Of a stretch of DNA of 64,000 nucleotides, positions 8,969 through 18,760 are shown piece by piece. The position numbers were made by a program, and so were the translations under genes. How positions within the stretch are numbered: the stretch's first letter is position 1; each line of letters starts with the position of its first letter. This stretch comes from Methanolobus vulcani (GTDB lineage Archaea; Halobacteriota; Methanosarcinia; Methanosarcinales; Methanosarcinaceae), in contig NZ_FNCA01000001.1 in the NCBI RefSeq assembly GCF_900100715.1, positions 124,001 through 188,000 on the forward strand. The letters run 5' to 3'. The notes under the pieces were generated by a model. That model saw only the letters and a program-made list of their open reading frames with translations. It was not told where the DNA came from and searched no databases.

Positions 8969-9080
8969 TAAATCCTAAAAGGGATTTTATCATATATAAG
9001 GCTTTTTCAAATTTGACACTAAATCAAGAAAAACTGATTTAACAATAATTCAACTACGATTGATTAACTATTATATACTA

Positions 9081-11393
9081 TTACCTACCAGGACATTTCC
9101 TATTAGCACAAAACTCCATAGCATCCTGTTTTTGCTCTTTTACACGAAGTATATGCCACCCACAGTGCTCACACAATCTATCAAGAATAGTAAGTCTACC
9201 TGATTTAGGCACAGATTGCGTGTGCCCGCATCTGTTGGTGCAACCAAGAAAACGGGAATCCTTTGTAACTATAAGGAACATCGAACCGTCACAAACAGGG
9301 CACGGACCTACAATCTCAGGAGGGAAACATTTCTTTTCCATATCACATGTGAAACAAGGACCTATTCCCACGGCCCAATTATACTTGTTGCCTACCTTCA
9401 TAACCGCAACACCACCCTTTTCACACTGTTGTGAGCGCAGAACAGTAAGCGCACCTGCCTTTGGCAGAGGATAAGTATTCTTGCATTCAGGATAACCAGT
9501 ACAACCTACAAAGCGTCCTTTTTCAGTTTTGATCATGTGCAGCATTCTTCCGCATTCCGGACAGGTGCCAACGAAGTTCTTCTTATCCGTAGCAACTTGC
9601 TCATCCACAATCGTACCTGCCATTCTGGCAGCAATAGCATCTTTACTGGATGTCAGTTGAGAATACATCTGCTTGATTAGCATTGTACCTTCAGAAAGAG
9701 CAGCATCAAGGGATTTATTCCCATCCTCCACATCCTGTATCAGAGATTCGATGCGAGCCCTTATCTCAGGTTGTACCAGAATTGGCACCGTAGCATCCAA
9801 AGTATCCATAAGAGTAAAACCAGTATCCAGAATGGAAATGGTCTTCCCCTTGGTTTCAAAATATCCTCTCTTTTTATTGGTTTCTATATGACTTGGCGCT
9901 GTGGCCTTAGTACCAATACCATGCTTATCCATAAGAGTGAGAAGTTCAGCTTCAGTTAGTCTTTTTGGAGGAGTGGTTTCTGATTTGGTATTCTTTAATT
10001 CCTTGACATCGACCTCATCCTTTTCCTCAATTAAAGGCAGCAGTTTATCATTCTTTGTCTCAAAAGGATAGACGTCAAGCCAGCCCGGATTTGTCAGAAT
10101 CGAACCTGTTACATCAAATATCTCGCCACCAACGAGGATTTCCAACCGGGTTTTCTCAAACAGGGCAGGTTCCATGAGATTTGCAAGAAAATGCCTCACA
10201 ACAAGATCATAAACTTTCCATGCATTGGGCATTCGGACACTCTTTTCTATATCATCCTTTGATGCTGCCTTTATTGGGTGAATAGGTGGGTGGTCATGCC
10301 CATCTTTGGTTCCGTTCCTGCAGTTGATATCACCTGATGAAAGGATTATAAGAGCATATTTCTGGTAGATACCTGATGAAAATCCTATCAATTTGGATTT
10401 AAAATCAAAATCATCCGCATACTTATTAGTCTCGGTCCTCGGATAACTCGTAAATCCTGAAAGATAAAGCTGCTCTGCTGTTTCCAGCGCTTCCTCGGGA
10501 CTAACACCAAGGAATTTAGAAGCACGTTTGAGGAACTCAGTTGTATTCAAAGGATAAGGTGGATTAGTGCGAGCCTCTTTTACGCTTTTCTTATCCACAA
10601 GACCGACCTTACAGTCCTTGATGCGAGCAAATATCTCATCGGCCTTTTCTTTTTCATGAATGTTTCCGGCCCTGTGCACACCGGTGAAATCCGCACCTTT
10701 TGAATTAAAAAGTGCTTCTATTTTCCAGAAATCCTTTGGCTTGAAGTTTTTGATCAGTTTCTCTCTCTCATAAACAAAACCACAAGTAGGAGTCTGGCAC
10801 GGACCTATTGAGATAACACCTTTGGTGCGAGCCCTCTCCCTTATGGACAATGTCATGAAGCGGGTAAAAGCTGCACCCATTTTAAGATCAAGAATCTGTC
10901 TGGCTTCTGCTGACATTGCCATATTGTAATCAGGTTCAACAAGATTGGAAAATGCTTTTTTGATCTCACTTGAAGATAGTGAGGAAAAACGTGCCCTTTT
11001 TACTGGCAGGGAAGCCACCCTTTCAGCAATTTCCTTGGCTTCAAAACCAATATTCTCCCCTTCCCTGTCAAAGTCACATGCAAGGACAACTTCTTCAGCA
11101 CCGCTCGCAAGAAGGGAAATTGCAGCTGCATAAGGTTTTTTAGTAACATTCTTCACAGGAGGAGTATCCAGGAGGACTGCAGGGTCGCATTCACGCCAGT
11201 TATTGAACTGTTCCGGGAAATCATAACCCATTATATGACCGGCAAGTCCCATTATTCTCCATTCTTTGCCGTTCATCTTAAAGTCATAAACAGGAATGCT
11301 TTCCACCGAAGCCCTGTTAAAGTGCCCTCCACTGAGAATACTTGCTATCTGGGAAGCTGCTTTGTTCTTTTCCGTGAATACGACTATAGACAT
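9081..11393 (-). CDS. topA: DNA topoisomerase I (type IA, archaeal)
   Basis: The enzyme relaxes negative supercoils by passing strands through a single-strand break. Its 770 residues show the Toprim domain (start VVFTEKNKAA; acidic motif DFDREGE at 107-113) and the active-site region with Tyr317 in GFTSYPRTETNKY. Several C-terminal zinc ribbons follow (CPECGRMLHM...CTGYPEC, CPVCDGSMF...CTNRCGH, CEHCGWH...CANRKC), as in euryarchaeal TopA. The gene is divergent from thiC, and the about 200-bp gap holds the thiC promoter. The 5' ATG is followed by a normal Toprim start, so no extension is needed. Confidence 0.95.
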   Translation of the reverse strand: MSIVVFTEKNKAASQIASILSGGHFNRASVESIPVYDFKMNGKEWRIMGLAGHIMGYDFPEQFNNWRECDPAVLLDTPPVKNVTKKPYAAAISLLASGAEEVVLACDFDREGENIGFEAKEIAERVASLPVKRARFSSLSSSEIKKAFSNLVEPDYNMAMSAEARQILDLKMGAAFTRFMTLSIRERARTKGVISIGPCQTPTCGFVYEREKLIKNFKPKDFWKIEALFNSKGADFTGVHRAGNIHEKEKADEIFARIKDCKVGLVDKKSVKEARTNPPYPLNTTEFLKRASKFLGVSPEEALETAEQLYLSGFTSYPRTETNKYADDFDFKSKLIGFSSGIYQKYALIILSSGDINCRNGTKDGHDHPPIHPIKAASKDDIEKSVRMPNAWKVYDLVVRHFLANLMEPALFEKTRLEILVGGEIFDVTGSILTNPGWLDVYPFETKNDKLLPLIEEKDEVDVKELKNTKSETTPPKRLTEAELLTLMDKHGIGTKATAPSHIETNKKRGYFETKGKTISILDTGFTLMDTLDATVPILVQPEIRARIESLIQDVEDGNKSLDAALSEGTMLIKQMYSQLTSSKDAIAARMAGTIVDEQVATDKKNFVGTCPECGRMLHMIKTEKGRFVGCTGYPECKNTYPLPKAGALTVLRSQQCEKGGVAVMKVGNKYNWAVGIGPCFTCDMEKKCFPPEIVGPCPVCDGSMFLIVTKDSRFLGCTNRCGHTQSVPKSGRLTILDRLCEHCGWHILRVKEQKQDAMEFCANRKCPGR

Positions 11394-11532
11394 GCTGCAA
11401 CCCTATGTTCTGATGATAGATAAAAATTGAGCTTGCAGGGTGAAAGTAATTCGCTAATAATTGCTTGATTAATGCCACTAACCAACTGTAGACAATTGAA
11501 GCTGAGTATTCCAAATATTAAATAAGTCCTGT

Positions 11533-11546
11533 GAAACATATATATG
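11533..11546 (+). promoter_or_regulatory. TATA box of thiC
   Basis: GAAACATATATATG resembles a BRE plus box A and lies about 55 bases before the thiC ATG, which predicts a leader of roughly 30 bases. The leader is too short for a TPP riboswitch and none of the THI-box motifs is present. Confidence 0.5.
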
Positions 11547-11594
11547 TCCCTACAATGTATCTGCACCTAAAAGACACTGCATGCAGGAGATACA

Positions 11595-12878
11595 ATGACA
11601 CTAATGGAAGATGCTAAAAAAGGCAAGATAACACCACAGATGGAAGCCGTTGCCAGAGACGAGGGCATTGACGCGAAGACCATCTGTTCATGTGTTGCCA
11701 ACGGGACCATAAGTATCCCGAACAACCCTGTAAGGGACTGCAGGGTCGTAGGTATAGGAAAATACCTCAGTACTAAGGTAAATGCTAATATCGGGACTTC
11801 CAGAGATTACATCAATATCGATGAGGAAGTAGAGAAGGCAAAAACCGCAGAAACCTTTGGTGCAGATGCACTCATGGACCTTTCAACCGGCGGAGACCTT
11901 GACATTATCAGAAAAAAGATAATGGATGCAGTGAACATCCCCATTGGCTCCGTGCCGATCTATCAGGCAGCAGCTTCGCAGAAGGCTGTTGTAGATATGA
12001 CATCCGATGACATGTTCAACGCAGTACGCAAACATGCTAAAGATGGTATTGATTTTGTTACAATTCATGCAGCTGTAAACCAAGATGCCCTGAAGAGAAT
12101 AAAAAACGCAGACAGGATAACTGATATTGTCAGCCGTGGTGGCTCATTTACCCTTGCATGGATGCTGCATAACGGAGAGGATAATCCATTCTACGCAGAA
12201 TACGATTACCTCATGGAAATTGCCTACGAATACGATATGGCAATCAGCCTCGGAGATGGCATGAGACCGGGATGTATTCATGATGCATCTGACGGACCTT
12301 CATTTATGGAATTCATAACCCTTGGAGAGCTTGTCAAGAGAACAAGGGATGCAAACATCCAGTGTTTCGTGGAAGGTCCGGGACATGTACCTATTGATGA
12401 GGTTGAACTTAGTGTAAAGGGGATGAAGAATCTCTGCCACAATGCACCACTCTACCTTCTTGGTCCGCTTGTCACAGACATTGCACCGGGATATGACCAC
12501 ATAACCGGAGCCATAGGCGGAACATTTGCAGGCATGTGTGGAACAGATTTCCTGTGTATGACAACACCTGCAGAACACCTTGCACTGCCAACAAATGATG
12601 ATATCCGTGAAGGAACCATAGTTACAAAGATTGCTGCCCATGCTGCCGACCTTACAAAAGAAGGACAGAGAGAGCGTGCAAGGGCGATTGATAATAAAAT
12701 GGCACATGCCCGTAAGAACCTTGACTGGGATACACAATTTGAGCTTGCCATCGATGGTGAGAAGGCAAAGAAGATAAGAGACAGCAGGAACACCGGAAGT
12801 GAAGCCTGTTCCATGTGCGGCGATCTCTGTGCCATGAAGATTGTAAGCAAGGCACTCGAAGAAGAGAAGAACAAGTGA
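11595..12878 (+). CDS. thiC: Phosphomethylpyrimidine synthase (radical SAM)
   Basis: ThiC rearranges aminoimidazole ribotide to hydroxymethylpyrimidine phosphate in thiamine synthesis. The protein has 427 residues, the archaeal length without the long bacterial N-terminal domain. Motifs include [36 protein letters not shown] and the C-terminal cluster motif CSMCGDLC (C405, C408, C412), which binds a 4Fe-4S cluster. The spacing here is CX2CX3C rather than the CX2CX4C of bacterial and plant ThiC. SD GGAGA precedes the ATG. A short GTGAC/GTCAC hairpin follows the stop codon. Confidence 0.95.
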   Translation: MTLMEDAKKGKITPQMEAVARDEGIDAKTICSCVANGTISIPNNPVRDCRVVGIGKYLSTKVNANIGTSRDYINIDEEVEKAKTAETFGADALMDLSTGGDLDIIRKKIMDAVNIPIGSVPIYQAAASQKAVVDMTSDDMFNAVRKHAKDGIDFVTIHAAVNQDALKRIKNADRITDIVSRGGSFTLAWMLHNGEDNPFYAEYDYLMEIAYEYDMAISLGDGMRPGCIHDASDGPSFMEFITLGELVKRTRDANIQCFVEGPGHVPIDEVELSVKGMKNLCHNAPLYLLGPLVTDIAPGYDHITGAIGGTFAGMCGTDFLCMTTPAEHLALPTNDDIREGTIVTKIAAHAADLTKEGQRERARAIDNKMAHARKNLDWDTQFELAIDGEKAKKIRDSRNTGSEACSMCGDLCAMKIVSKALEEEKNK

Positions 12879-12937
12879 CATTCCGTCACGTCTTCTTTAA
12901 ATATAACGTTTATAATCATTCAGGCTTATTCTAATCT

Positions 12938-13777
12938 ATGAAATTAACAGTACTCATAGATAACAACACTCTGATAGACCGTTATTTTCTGGGTGAACCG
13001 GGTGTTTCCTATTTAATTGAAGCCGACGATAAGAAAATACTCTTTGACACCGGATATTCTGACGCATTTATCAGAAATGCCCAAAAACTGAATATTAATC
13101 TTCTGGATATTGACCACATAGTTCTCTCCCATGCGCATCTGGACCATACATGGGGACTTGACCCTCTTATCAAACTGTACACCGAAGCGCAGATAGAATA
13201 CCTGGATCATTCGCAGCCGGACCTGATTGCACACCCATTGATATTCAATAGCAGAACATATTGCGGATTGCAGGAAATTGGCACTCTTCTTTCTGCAGAT
13301 AAGGTCTCACGTATTTTCAAATTGAAACTCAGCAGCGAACCATTGTGGATTACGGAGAATGTCGTGTTCCTTGGCGAAATTCCCCGGAAATTTGCTTTTG
13401 AGCATGATCCACTTGAAAGCAGAATCATCATTGATGGAAAAGAACATGAAGATGAATTACTGGATGACACCGCACTTGCCATAAAAACAAAACAGGGTCT
13501 TGTTATCATTACAGGGTGTTCCCATTCGGGTATCTGCAATATAATTGAATACGCAAAGAAAGTCTGCAACGAAGAGAAAATTGTAGATATTATCGGAGGG
13601 TTCCACTTACTTAATCCTCCTGAGATAAAGATGAAACAAACTATGGATTACTTCCACAGACTAAATGCTACAGAAGTGCATGCCTGTCACTGTACAGACC
13701 TTAGATCGAAGATCAAACTGTCAGAAGTATGTAATCTGAAAGAAGTAGGCTGTGGTCTTCAACTTGAATACAGGTAA
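12938..13777 (+). CDS. Metallo-beta-lactamase-fold hydrolase (dihydropterin synthase-like group)
   Basis: This 279-residue cytosolic protein has the metallo-hydrolase signature SHAHLDH (65-70), the early strand motif ILFDTGYS, the downstream CSHSGICNI and the late GGFHLL. This arrangement matches the archaeal MBL subgroup often annotated as 7,8-dihydropterin-6-methyl-4-(beta-D-ribofuranosyl)aminobenzene-5'-phosphate synthase (methanopterin pathway), but that name is widely over-propagated. An insertion around 150-165 and the C-terminal HACHCTDL are consistent with the subgroup. It follows thiC by 59 bases on the same strand, though a small hairpin separates them. Substrate is unknown. Confidence 0.75.
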   Translation: MKLTVLIDNNTLIDRYFLGEPGVSYLIEADDKKILFDTGYSDAFIRNAQKLNINLLDIDHIVLSHAHLDHTWGLDPLIKLYTEAQIEYLDHSQPDLIAHPLIFNSRTYCGLQEIGTLLSADKVSRIFKLKLSSEPLWITENVVFLGEIPRKFAFEHDPLESRIIIDGKEHEDELLDDTALAIKTKQGLVIITGCSHSGICNIIEYAKKVCNEEKIVDIIGGFHLLNPPEIKMKQTMDYFHRLNATEVHACHCTDLRSKIKLSEVCNLKEVGCGLQLEYR

Positions 13778-13782
13778 ATAAA

Positions 13783-13806
13783 AAAGGACTTGAAAGTCCT
13801 TTTAGC
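13783..13806. terminator. Bidirectional terminator between convergent genes
   Basis: A perfect 8-bp stem AAAGGACT / AGTCCTTT (loop TGAA) with an A-run on the left and T's on the right can stop transcription from both sides. It lies between the MBL-fold gene and the peroxiredoxin gene. Confidence 0.75.
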
Positions 13807-13825
13807 TTTATTGATATTATTTTTA

Positions 13826-14683
13826 CTACTGCTTCTTAAAGCATATAAACCAGTCAAGACAATACTTTCCTTCTTCTTTCGATTCAACCCTTTCCTTTGC
13901 AGTTCCGCATGAACCCGGTGGCGGAATGATCACATCATCACCTGGCTGCCAGTTGGCAGGTGTGGCAACACCCTCTGCATCGGATTTCTGCATTGCAAGC
14001 AAGAGTCTTTTGATCTCGTCTATATTCCTTCCGTTGGACAATGGATAATAAACAATGGCTCTGATCTTTGCTTTCGGATCGATCATGAAAACTGCCCTGA
14101 CAGCCTGGGTATCAGAAGCATTTGGCTGTACCATACCAAATTTTTTGGCAACTTCCATTTTAAGATCGGCTATTACCGGGAAGGTGACCTCAACATCCTT
14201 CATTCCCTTGTACTCTATCTTTTCCTTGATGGTACGCAGCCAGGCAATATGAGCATAAATACTATCAATTGAAAGACCAAGAAGCTCAGCGTTCAGTTTT
14301 TTGAAATCTTCCTGCATGCTTGAAAAGGTCATGAACTCTGTGGTGCAGACCGGTGTAAAGTCAGCAGGATGACTGAAAAATATAACCCACTTACCTTTAT
14401 AGTCTTTTGGGAAATTGATCTCACCTGCTGTCGTTACAGCTGTAAAAGACGGTGCTGTGTCGCCTATAAGAGGCATATTAAAACCGCCTGTATCTGAAAT
14501 ATGTTTCTCACTCACACTTGATTTTAATTTTTTCATGCTGGTATCAAGATATTCATTGATATCTTTTACCTGTTTGTCGAATTCCTTTTCCAGCTCCAGA
14601 TCTTTAATGTTTCTGGAAATGTAATCCTTCATATCCTTGAACTGCTCTTCAAGATGCTTTTTCATGTCTTTTTTCTCATCCAT
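13826..14683 (-). CDS. Peroxiredoxin (Prx6/AhpC type) with an N-terminal coiled-coil extension
   Basis: This thiol peroxidase reduces H2O2 and organic peroxides. The core (from about residue 70) starts MPLIGDTAPSF and has the peroxidatic Cys in PADFTPVCTTEF, a conserved catalytic Arg, and the C-terminal archaeal Prx6 arm (QPGDDVIIPPPGSCG) followed by further cysteines in YCLDWFICF, usable as resolving Cys. Unusually, about 65 residues of charged heptad-like helix (KHLEEQFKDMKDYISRNIKD) precede the core; typical archaeal Prx lacks this. The ATG at 14683 is chosen because AGGTGA precedes it; the GTG nine bases upstream is part of that motif. It is convergent with the MBL-fold gene. Confidence 0.88.
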   Translation of the reverse strand: MDEKKDMKKHLEEQFKDMKDYISRNIKDLELEKEFDKQVKDINEYLDTSMKKLKSSVSEKHISDTGGFNMPLIGDTAPSFTAVTTAGEINFPKDYKGKWVIFFSHPADFTPVCTTEFMTFSSMQEDFKKLNAELLGLSIDSIYAHIAWLRTIKEKIEYKGMKDVEVTFPVIADLKMEVAKKFGMVQPNASDTQAVRAVFMIDPKAKIRAIVYYPLSNGRNIDEIKRLLLAMQKSDAEGVATPANWQPGDDVIIPPPGSCGTAKERVESKEEGKYCLDWFICFKKQ

Positions 14684-14934
14684 ACATTTCACCTTTTAAG
14701 AAGTGTACTCTTTAAGAGTATTAACTAAAGGACAGAATAAAAACAATAAATCTGCCCGCACTCCAATAAATATTAAGGATTTCAAGAATAAGAAGTTGAT
14801 TGTTCCAATAGTAATATTGAGACAGTTCTGTACAAAATAGGATATTGTTCAACAAAATATAAATACTGACTTATACAAATAGAAAATGAACATAACCGGA
14901 AAAGTACAGGCTTTAATACATCATTTTACGAAAA

Positions 14935-17900
14935 ATGACTGACAGAAATAATAAGGGCACAAATACATCCTCAACCCCTGATTGTGGCCATGATGACTTC
15001 AAAAACCTTGTTGATGAATTGCCCCTTGGATTACTTTCGTGTGATACGAAAGGGAATATTACTTCTGTAAATGATTTTCTTTTAGATATTCTGGGTTCCC
15101 CTTCGGCTGAAGCTACTAAGAAGATAAACATACTAACTTACCAGCCGCTTGTGAACTCTGGCATATCTGCAATTATAGAGGAAGCAATCAATACAGGTAA
15201 AAACACTTCTATAGTAACGCCTTACAATTCAATGTGGGATAAAGAGCTCTTTTTAAGATTCAGAGCGTTTCCACGAAAAGATTCAGATGGGAATGTTTAC
15301 GGATGTCATGCCATTGTTGAAGACATGACAACTGAAAAAGATACATCTTCAGAGATAGAATACAACAGACGTAAAGACAAACTTATATCAAAAATTTCCA
15401 GTCGTTTTATCAACAGTAACTTCCGAAGTATTGACCAGGACATTAAAATTACACTTCAGGAACTTGCAGAATTTGTAGTCTGTGACCGGATTACATTATT
15501 TAGTAATGATGAGAACACTGATTACATCATAAAAGAATATGAATGGCATATTGATGGACTATATCCTAAAATATCCATGAATGAGAAAATAGATACGAAG
15601 AAAATCGACTTCAAGCATCTTAAGAAACTGAAAATATTAAGTATCTCTGACGTCAGTGAGATTTCAGATGAAGAAAAGGATCTCCAGAAATTTTTGCAGC
15701 GCTTGAATGTTAAATCAATAGCAATAATACCTCTTTCTCGAAATGGAAAACTTAAAGGGTTTATAACAGTTGATTCAGAACATGTTGTTAGAAAGTGGAA
15801 TGATAAACAACTTTATGTACTGAGAATAGCAGGTGGCATGATTGCCAATATCCTTGAACGTAAGGAAACTGAGGATCTTTTGCTTGAAAGAGAAAAGGAA
15901 TATGAAGACATTATAAGTTCCCTGAAATCAATTATATGGAAAGCAAAATTTGATCCGCAGGGAAATGTACTTGAAACGTATGTATCCAAGTCCCTTGATG
16001 ATGTAATGGGATTTACTGAAGGAACTGTGGGACATAACTGGAATACTTATTTTGAACACATTCATGAAAAAGACCTACCTGAAGTCCATAAAAAACTTAA
16101 ACATGGTTTTGAAAATCCAGGTATACCCATATCAGCAGATTATAGAGTAATATCGGACAATGGAAAAGTTGTATGGATGAATAGTCTCGGTTCAGCCCAA
16201 CTCCTTGAAGATGGTAATTACCTGATGTCAGGAACAACAACAAACGTGACAGATCGAAAGCTTGCTGAGAACAAGGTGGTTGAGAACGAAGAAAAACTGA
16301 GGTTGCTCATAGAACATTCACCGGCAGCGTTACTCATGTTGGATAGCAATATGCGGCATATAGCTGTGACTCAGAAATGGCTTGATGAGTCTCACCTTAC
16401 CGGCCAGGATATCATTGGTCGATCACATTATGAAACACACCTCAATGTAAGGGAAGATATTAAAGAAGCACATCAGCGTGCCCTGAAAGGAGAAACTGTA
16501 CATAAAGATGAAGATGCCATAGAACTTCCGGATGGAACTATAGTTTGGTCTCGTTGGGAAGTTAGACCATGGAAAGAAGCCGATGGATCAATTGGTGGAA
16601 TTATTATCTTCGCGGAAAATATTACAGAACGCAAGGAAGCAGAAGAGAAAATAAAACGCAATGAGGAAAAATACAGAGAACTCTTTGAACAGTCAAATGA
16701 CGCAATTCTGTTATTGAGATATGGCGGGATTATCCAGGAATTGAATAGTAAAGCCCTTGAGATCTTTGAGTGTACTGAAGAAGAGCTTCAAGGAATGAGC
16801 ATTATAGAACTTGTTCCTCCTGAAATGAAAGAAAAAGCCGTAGAATATCTTAAATTGTTCCGTAAAGGTGAACTTAACAGATTTACCTTTAAAGCGATCA
16901 CTTTCAAGAAAAATATATTGGATGTGGAAGTCAATGCTAAAATATTAGAGGGGCAGGACAACATATCCCAGTTAGTCATCAAGGATATTACTGCACGGAA
17001 AAAAGCACTTGAAAAATTAAAACGCAATGAAGAAAAATACAGGGCACTTTTTGAGCAGTCAAATGATGCTATTTTCCTGAACCGCACTGATGGCACAATA
17101 ATTGATGTAAACGAGAAAGCCTGTGAGATGTTCGGATACACAAAGAAAGAATTTAAGAAAATGAATGTAGCTGATCTTCATTCTCCTAATCATATTGATC
17201 CTGGAAAATTGGGAATTAAAAATTTCAAAGAAACTGGTGTCGCTTCCTTATATACCCAATACCAAAAAGCTAATGGTGAAATATTTGATGCAGAGGTCAA
17301 TGCAAAAATCATAGAAGGTGAAGAAGATCTTGCCCAGGGTATCGTCAAGGATATCAGCGAACGCAAAAAGGCAGAAGAAGAGATAATACGAAGCGAGATG
17401 AAATACAGAGCTCTTTTTGAAAAATCTAATGATGCAGTTTTAATTCATGATCTGACAGGAAAAGTTCTTGATGTAAATGATAAAGCCTGTGAGATGTTCG
17501 GATATGCTAAAGAAGAACTAATGAAGATTAATATTATCGATCTTATAGTCCCGGATGATGCAGAAAAATCCATCGAGTCGATGTTTAAAATAAAAGAAAA
17601 TAAAACATGGCGTAATGAAACGCGAATGTTCAGATCAGATGGAAGTATAATTCACCTTGATGTCAATGGTTCGCTTATAGAGGCACAACAAAATATCATA
17701 CAGGCAGTAGGTAGGGACATTACAGACAGGATCAAGGCAGAAGAAGATATGGTACGGGCAAAGATCGAGGCTGAGACTGCAAGTCGTGCTAAAAGTGACT
17801 TCCTTGCCACCATGAGCCATGAACTTCGTACGCCTCTTAATTCTATAATAGGATTTTCTGACATTATGCTGGACGGACTGACAGGAGATCTTGGAGATAA

Positions 17901-18501
17901 GCAGGAACACTACGTACAACATATTTCTCAGAGTGGACATCATCTTCTGAGTCTGATAAATGATATTCTGGACATATCCAAGATAGAAGCAGGAAAGATG
18001 GAACTATATATGGATATGGTAGATATTGCAAAGGCCGTCAGCGAGATCGTAACAATAACAGAAAGTCTTGCATCTCGCAAGAACATAACTGTAGATGTCC
18101 AAATTCCGGATGAGATACCACTTATTACTGTCGACAGATCCAAACTGAAACAGATAATGTACAATCTCCTTGGAAACGCTATCAAGTTCACAGACAATGA
18201 TGGAAATGTGCACATAGAGGTCACTAATAACGATGAATATATGACCATGTCTATTACTGACACTGGAATAGGTATTTCACAGGATGACCAGAATAAACTT
18301 TTCAAACCATTCAGCCAGATAGATACTTCAATTTCAAGAAGATATGAAGGCACAGGCCTTGGGCTTGCACTTGTAAAAGAACTCATTGAGCTGCATGGTG
18401 GAAGGATATGGGTTGAAAGTGAACAAGGAAAAGGAAGTACTTTCTCCTTTGAGCTTCCGATCAAACCAGATAAATCCATCATTCTTCAAAATCAGAACTA
18501 G
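14935..18501 (+). CDS. Soluble multi-PAS/GAF sensor histidine kinase
   Basis: This 1188-residue kinase has no transmembrane segment. Domain order by motif: PAS (about 25-140), GAF (about 150-315), PAS with PAC (about 320-440), and four further PAS repeats (about 450-570, 575-690, 695-810, 820-935), each closing in DITxRK-like PAC ends. HisKA carries His962 in ATMSHELRTPLN. HATPase_c has the N box NLLGNAIKFTD, D-T-G-I-G-I, and GTGLGLAL. The last PAS repeats are clearly duplicated (EEKYRxLFEQSNDAI recurs three times). No response regulator is adjacent; the gene stands alone and is followed by a 550-bp non-coding stretch. Ligands are unknown; redox or small-molecule sensing in the cytoplasm is likely. 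Confidence 0.92.
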   Translation: MTDRNNKGTNTSSTPDCGHDDFKNLVDELPLGLLSCDTKGNITSVNDFLLDILGSPSAEATKKINILTYQPLVNSGISAIIEEAINTGKNTSIVTPYNSMWDKELFLRFRAFPRKDSDGNVYGCHAIVEDMTTEKDTSSEIEYNRRKDKLISKISSRFINSNFRSIDQDIKITLQELAEFVVCDRITLFSNDENTDYIIKEYEWHIDGLYPKISMNEKIDTKKIDFKHLKKLKILSISDVSEISDEEKDLQKFLQRLNVKSIAIIPLSRNGKLKGFITVDSEHVVRKWNDKQLYVLRIAGGMIANILERKETEDLLLEREKEYEDIISSLKSIIWKAKFDPQGNVLETYVSKSLDDVMGFTEGTVGHNWNTYFEHIHEKDLPEVHKKLKHGFENPGIPISADYRVISDNGKVVWMNSLGSAQLLEDGNYLMSGTTTNVTDRKLAENKVVENEEKLRLLIEHSPAALLMLDSNMRHIAVTQKWLDESHLTGQDIIGRSHYETHLNVREDIKEAHQRALKGETVHKDEDAIELPDGTIVWSRWEVRPWKEADGSIGGIIIFAENITERKEAEEKIKRNEEKYRELFEQSNDAILLLRYGGIIQELNSKALEIFECTEEELQGMSIIELVPPEMKEKAVEYLKLFRKGELNRFTFKAITFKKNILDVEVNAKILEGQDNISQLVIKDITARKKALEKLKRNEEKYRALFEQSNDAIFLNRTDGTIIDVNEKACEMFGYTKKEFKKMNVADLHSPNHIDPGKLGIKNFKETGVASLYTQYQKANGEIFDAEVNAKIIEGEEDLAQGIVKDISERKKAEEEIIRSEMKYRALFEKSNDAVLIHDLTGKVLDVNDKACEMFGYAKEELMKINIIDLIVPDDAEKSIESMFKIKENKTWRNETRMFRSDGSIIHLDVNGSLIEAQQNIIQAVGRDITDRIKAEEDMVRAKIEAETASRAKSDFLATMSHELRTPLNSIIGFSDIMLDGLTGDLGDKQEHYVQHISQSGHHLLSLINDILDISKIEAGKMELYMDMVDIAKAVSEIVTITESLASRKNITVDVQIPDEIPLITVDRSKLKQIMYNLLGNAIKFTDNDGNVHIEVTNNDEYMTMSITDTGIGISQDDQNKLFKPFSQIDTSISRRYEGTGLGLALVKELIELHGGRIWVESEQGKGSTFSFELPIKPDKSIILQNQN

Positions 18502-18584
18502 TCTTTTTTCCTAAGGTCTAAAAGATAGGGCATCATTAAAGATTAAGAGCCATCTTTTCAGAATTAGTTTGAAGGTTCACTGTT

Positions 18585-18619
18585 GTAAACCATCCAATGT
18601 AAACCACTTATCGTAAACC
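18585..18619. repeat. Three GTAAACC repeats with a 14-bp period
   Basis: GTAAACC starts at 18585, 18599 and 18613, exactly 14 bases apart, with unlike spacer sequence. A fourth copy (GTAAACCA, 18886-18893) abuts a TATA-like CTATATAAATG (18893-18903), about 150 bases before marC. Regular spacing suggests a protein-binding array rather than chance. A similar GTAAACCTC also follows the TATA-like box of the S-layer gene (43878-43886). Confidence 0.4.
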
Positions 18620-18670
18620 TCTATATTCAATCAAAATATATTAATTCTCAAAATATGTGTGAAAGGGAAG

Positions 18671-18760
18671 TGACCCTGGCAAGCCAGGGCAACTATGGAA
18701 GGGGATGTGGTGAGTTTGAAGGAGGTAGTTAGATGGATTTCAAATGACCCACATCCGCAA
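18671..18760 (+). ncRNA. Candidate structured RNA or hairpin element in the gap before marC
   Basis: Two consecutive helices are visible. The first is CCCTGG-CAAG-CCAGGG (18674-18689). The second is a longer arm in which GGATGTGG (18703-18710) pairs with CCACATCC (18749-18756) and, further in, TTTGAA (18715-18720) pairs with TTCAAA (18739-18744), leaving a purine-rich loop of 18 bases. The GC content is higher than the AT-rich surroundings. No known riboswitch or RNA family was recognised. It may be a small RNA, a leader of marC about 290 bases downstream, or a miniature mobile element. The rest of the gap 18502-19051 shows no credible gene. Confidence 0.35.

Noticed and set aside
11394-11594. 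TPP riboswitch before thiC
   Set aside because: No THI-box motifs are present and the predicted leader is about 30 bases long, too short.
12300-12881. Minus-strand frame opposite thiC
   Set aside because: Cys/His-rich shadow of a conserved gene; no family motif.
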